The notes under the pieces were generated by a model. It was not told the origin of the DNA. It saw nothing but the letters and a program-made list of their open reading frames with translations, and did not search any database. Below, piece by piece: positions 6,924 to 8,311 of a stretch of DNA of 8,311 nt. This DNA is from UM-FILTER-36-13 sp964394835 (lineage in GTDB: Bacteria > Patescibacteriota > Patescibacteriia > UBA1558 > GWA2-36-10). Location: the NCBI GenBank assembly GCA_964394835.1, contig CAYMZA010000024.1, positions 1 through 8,311 on the forward strand. The letters are read 5' to 3'. Both the position numbers and the translations under genes were made by a program. Position 1 is the stretch's first letter, and the number at the start of each line of letters is the position of its first letter.

Positions 6924-7042
6924 TAGCTTATTAAAAATATTAAATTTAATGATAATAATGATAGAATTGCCCAATTCTCATGACTCTCTACTTCTGTAGA
7001 GCAATAGAAAGGGCAAAGTCTAAATGATTTTATTTCTTTCAT
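6923..7042 (-). CDS. 39-residue single-span micro-protein, paralogue of the preceding gene product
   Basis: ATG 7040-7042 to TAA 6923-6925, starting 4 nt after the stop of the 48-codon ORF. The protein has a short N-terminal part with I-K-S-F-R-L (4-9) and two cysteines (C10, C14), then SHENW (20-24) and a hydrophobic C-terminal half ending FLIS. It aligns without gaps to the neighbouring 48-residue protein at an offset of three: I, S, F, K/R, L, then S, D/E, W, A, V/I, L and L at matching positions. Equal spacing between the IxSF block and the Trp that opens the membrane segment is the best evidence that both ORFs are real and arose by tandem duplication. Function unknown; single-span membrane location inferred. 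Confidence 0.6.
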   Translation of the reverse strand: MKEIKSFRLCPFYCSTEVESHENWAILSLLSLNLIFLIS

Positions 7043-7046
7043 ATAT

Positions 7047-7193
7047 TTATATTGATGATCCTACGGCCATTAAAAGTGCAAAAGCACCCACAGCGCAAAG
7101 GATAAGCACTGCCCAGTAATCACTGGATCTAAGCTTTTTATCACCTGGTCTAATAACCAGTTTAAATGATTCTATTTTGTTTTCTCTAAACAT
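7047..7193 (-). CDS. 48-residue single-span membrane micro-protein
   Basis: ATG 7191-7193 to TAA 7047-7049. Residues 1-26 are hydrophilic and basic (IESFKL at 7-12, RPGDKKLR at 15-22). Residues 27-45 begin WAVLILCAVGAF and form a clean transmembrane helix reaching almost to the C-terminus, as in a tail-anchored or N-in single-span protein. The span is noticeably more GC-rich than its surroundings (codons GCC, GTA, TGC, GTG), which is unlike random AT-rich spacer. It is the first gene behind the strong promoter and structured leader at 7194-7358 and is followed after 4 nt by a paralogue. I do not recognise the family. Confidence 0.65.
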   Translation of the reverse strand: MFRENKIESFKLVIRPGDKKLRSSDYWAVLILCAVGAFALLMAVGSSI

Positions 7194-7325
7194 AGTATTA
7201 ATAGTTAAACACATGTTAGTTTTTTAATGTAAGTCGTGTTATTGGGGCATATTATTCAAATAGTACAAAAAGTTGAATAATAAAAAATTGGCTACCCAGT
7301 GGGATAGACCAATTTCAACTTACAT
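7194..7325 (-). ncRNA. Structured 5' leader RNA (possible cis-regulatory element) of the micro-ORF operon
   Basis: The expected minus-strand transcript start is near 7323, at the edge of a fold with three stems. P1 is an 8-bp closing helix: ATGTAAGT on the minus strand at 7318-7325 pairs with ACTTACAT at 7227-7234. Inside it are hairpin P3 (7285-7315; AAATTGG/CCAATTT outer stem, then CTA/TAG and CCC/GGG separated by single bulged bases, 3-nt loop) and hairpin P2 (7250-7259 with 7273-7282; 10 perfect pairs, 13-nt loop). About 15 nt including TGCCCCAA lie unpaired between P2 and P1. I do not recognise a known riboswitch class. An attenuator, a ligand- or protein-binding leader, or a separate small RNA are the options. 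The fold is worked out by hand from one sequence. Confidence 0.5.
7282..7315 (-). terminator. Attenuator-like hairpin with U-run in the leader
   Basis: The P3 hairpin of the leader is followed on the minus strand by a run of six T (7282-7287, the first three also paired), then ATTATT. This is the form of an intrinsic terminator placed about 40 nt after the predicted transcript start and before any ORF. It would either release a roughly 40-nt RNA or act as a conditional attenuator for the genes below. Confidence 0.5.
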
Positions 7326-7329
7326 ATAC

Positions 7330-7358
7330 ATCATATCATAAAAAAACACTTTTGTCAA
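7330..7358 (-). promoter_or_regulatory. Strong sigma70-type promoter for the micro-ORF/DUF5667 operon
   Basis: On the minus strand a perfect -35 TTGACA (7353-7358) is followed after exactly 17 nt by TATGAT (7330-7335), a one-mismatch -10 with an extended TGn in front. The predicted start is near 7323. This is the best consensus promoter in the window. Its -35 lies 1 bp from the -35 of the divergent perR-like promoter, so the two may compete for polymerase. Confidence 0.8.
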
Positions 7359-7359
7359 C

Positions 7360-7388
7360 TTGACTTAACAGTGATATTCATATACTAT
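7360..7388 (+). promoter_or_regulatory. Promoter of the perR-like operon
   Basis: TTGACT (7360-7365) is a good -35. Either TATACT at 7381-7386 (15-nt spacer, five of six consensus) or TACTAT at 7383-7388 (17-nt spacer, weaker) can serve as the -10. The transcript would start near 7393-7396, leaving a 15-18 nt leader without a usable Shine-Dalgarno sequence; AGGA at 7390-7393 is too far from the ATG. Confidence 0.55.
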
Positions 7389-7403
7389 TAGGAATGATTA
7401 TCA
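7389..7403 (+). promoter_or_regulatory. Partial Fur/PerR-type box over the transcription start of the perR-like gene
   Basis: TAGGAATGATTATCA matches the right half of the 7-1-7 Fur box (ATTATCA) completely and the left half (TGATAAT) in four of seven bases; against the PerR-type box it matches 10 of 14. It sits where a bound repressor would block initiation of its own gene, the usual autoregulation arrangement for this family. AT-rich sequence gives such matches by chance fairly often. Confidence 0.4.
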
Positions 7404-7410
7404 ATAACAT

Positions 7411-7836
7411 ATGAAAGATAATAACTTACCATATAAAAGAAGATTAACAAAACAAAGGAAGATTATTCTTGATATATTAAAAAAGGATTACTCACACCCT
7501 ACCGCTGAACAAGTATATAATAAGGTGAAAAAAATATTCCCCTCTGTTTCTCTAGGAACAATATATCGTAATCTAAGTTTTTTAAGTAACATAGATTTAG
7601 TGAAAGAATTAAAATTTCCAGGACAAGTATCTAGATTTGATGGACAAAAAAAAGAACATGATCATTTCACCTGTAATATTTGTAAAAATATATCTGATAT
7701 ACCTAAATACCCTTTAATGGATAGTCATATAAAAAAATATGGTAAATACAGTGTAGGTAACTTTACATTAAACTATTCTGGTATATGTAAGAAATGTAAG
7801 AATAAGAAACCGTGTGTTAAAATATTTAAAAAGTAA
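7411..7836 (+). CDS. perR: Fur-family transcriptional regulator, PerR-like
   Basis: The 141-residue protein has a winged-helix N-terminal domain (about 10-70; LTKQRKIILDIL, HPTAEQVY, SLGTIYRNL) and a C-terminal metal/dimerisation domain. By position it carries the counterparts of all five regulatory-metal ligands of Bacillus subtilis PerR (H37, D85, H91, H93, D104), each at a constant offset of eight: H29, D77, H83, H85, D96. Zinc-site cysteines are C88/C91 and C126/C129. This favours a peroxide-sensing PerR over Fur or Zur, though metal choice cannot be proven from residues alone. It should repress genes for oxidative stress or iron handling using Fe2+ or Mn2+. It heads a plus-strand unit with a ferredoxin-like protein and a cysteine desulfurase, and may repress itself through the box at 7389-7403. 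Confidence 0.87.
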   Translation: MKDNNLPYKRRLTKQRKIILDILKKDYSHPTAEQVYNKVKKIFPSVSLGTIYRNLSFLSNIDLVKELKFPGQVSRFDGQKKEHDHFTCNICKNISDIPKYPLMDSHIKKYGKYSVGNFTLNYSGICKKCKNKKPCVKIFKK

Positions 7837-7846
7837 CAATATAAAA

Positions 7847-8062
7847 ATGAAAATTGAAATAGACAAACAGCTTTGTGTAAGTGTAGCAACATGCGTAGCT
7901 ATAGCATCTAATACTTTTGAATTAGACGATGAAGGTATAGCTATATTAAAAAAAGGTAAACATGACAATGAAGAAACAATTCTTCAAGCTGCTAAAAGTT
8001 GCCCTGTCAATGCTATTATCATAAAAGATGATAATGGAAAACAAATTCATCCCCCAAAATAA
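7847..8062 (+). CDS. Small single-cluster ferredoxin lacking one usual cluster cysteine
   Basis: From ATG 7847 the protein has 71 residues, normal for monocluster ferredoxins. An upstream GTG at 7814 would overlap the perR-like gene by 23 nt and add an unconserved basic segment, so I reject it. The fold signature is clear: MKIEIDKQLC, then TFELDDEG (23-30) and SCPVNAI (51-57). Cysteines are C10, C16 and C52. The usual second ligand, three residues after the first, is Val13. This pattern, C-x5-C...CP, is known from [3Fe-4S] ferredoxins of actinobacterial P450 systems and differs from the CxxCxxC of [4Fe-4S] members. It starts 10 nt after the perR-like stop and its own stop overlaps the desulfurase start (TAATG). 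It could accept electrons from the 2-oxoacid oxidoreductase or serve cluster assembly; neither is shown. Confidence 0.85.
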   Translation: MKIEIDKQLCVSVATCVAIASNTFELDDEGIAILKKGKHDNEETILQAAKSCPVNAIIIKDDNGKQIHPPK

Positions 8063-8311
8063 TGAAAGAAAGAAATATATATTTAGACTATGCTGCTACT
8101 ACACCTACTGACCCTAGGGTGGTTAAGGCTATGGACAAATATTGGAATATAGAGTTTGGTAATCCTTCTAGTCTTTACTCTTTAGGACAAAAAGCTAAAG
8201 ATAGTATTGATAATTCTAGAAAAAGTATATCTAAAATACTTAATTGTAATCCTGAGGAAATAATATTTACAGGAGGAGGTACAGCTAGTATTAATTTAGG
8301 TATAAAAGGGT
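8062..8311 (+). CDS. Cysteine desulfurase, NifS/IscS type (5' part, cut by window end)
   Basis: The first 83 residues are visible and the ORF runs off the window; a full enzyme would be around 380-400 residues. Family signatures are YLDYAATTP (7-15), FGNPSSLYSLGQKA (32-45) and the PLP-phosphate-binding segment FTGGGT (69-74). After that Thr most relatives have Glu (TESxN or TEANN), while this protein has TASIN. The enzyme takes sulfur from cysteine with pyridoxal phosphate for iron-sulfur clusters or tRNA thiolation; the catalytic Lys and Cys lie beyond the window, so group and activity cannot be checked. Translation is coupled to the ferredoxin-like gene by TAATG. Its place behind a PerR-like regulator suggests control by iron or oxidant level. 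Confidence 0.92.
   Translation, partial: MKERNIYLDYAATTPTDPRVVKAMDKYWNIEFGNPSSLYSLGQKAKDSIDNSRKSISKILNCNPEEIIFTGGGTASINLGIKG

Noticed and set aside
6963..7016. Hairpins CTCTAC-TTCT-GTAGAG and TTGCCC...GGGCAA that look like a structured RNA
   Set aside because: They fall within the 39-codon ORF, whose paralogy explains the sequence better; a double role is possible but not supported.
7814..7846. GTG start adding 11 residues to the ferredoxin-like protein
   Set aside because: It overlaps the end of the perR-like gene and adds residues absent from the family; ATG 7847 gives the normal length.
7768..7968. 66-codon minus-strand ORF across the perR-like/ferredoxin junction
   Set aside because: Antisense to two recognised genes; no domain.

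Overview
The window is strongly AT-rich bacterial DNA with very short gaps between genes. It most resembles a genome of the Candidate Phyla Radiation (Patescibacteria). The main hints are a large secreted protein with what I recognise as a DUF5667 domain, and a type IV pilin-like protein with the Asp-Pro-Ala-Ala...Arg-Asp-x-Arg-Arg segment I associate with that group; both are family recollections, not searches. TGA is used as a stop (korA, where it overlaps the korB start as ATGA, and a 56-codon ORF). This argues against the UGA=glycine code of some Patescibacteria. Hardly any start has a good Shine-Dalgarno sequence.

Three transcription units can be read. (1) Minus strand, 3976 down to 48: an extended -10 promoter, a GrpB-family protein, the gamma-alpha fused subunit and the beta subunit of a 2-oxoacid:ferredoxin oxidoreductase, and a cysteine-rich pilin-like protein, closed by a clean intrinsic terminator at 48-72. 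All four genes overlap or lie 1 nt apart. (2) Minus strand, 7358 down to 3985: a near-consensus sigma70-type promoter, a roughly 130-nt leader with a predicted three-stem fold and an attenuator-like hairpin, four very short ORFs of 48, 39, 26 and 56 codons, and then the 839-residue secreted DUF5667/cysteine-rich protein, closed by a terminator at 3985-4022. The 48- and 39-residue proteins align without gaps and look like tandem paralogues of a tiny single-span membrane protein. (3) Plus strand, 7360 to the window end: a PerR-like Fur-family repressor with all five regulatory-metal ligands and four zinc cysteines, a small ferredoxin-like protein lacking one of the usual cluster cysteines, and the start of a NifS/IscS-type cysteine desulfurase, cut by the window edge.

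Units 1 and 3 share a redox/iron-sulfur theme: 2-oxoacid oxidation reducing a low-potential ferredoxin, a candidate ferredoxin, a cluster-building desulfurase and a peroxide/iron-type sensor. Unit 2 looks like a cell-surface unit. Its promoter diverges from the perR-like gene across one 217-bp intergenic region that also holds a partial Fur/PerR-like box. The most original part of the window is the cluster of micro-proteins and structured leader at 6632-7358. The other long ORFs on the strand opposite to these genes are coding shadows.
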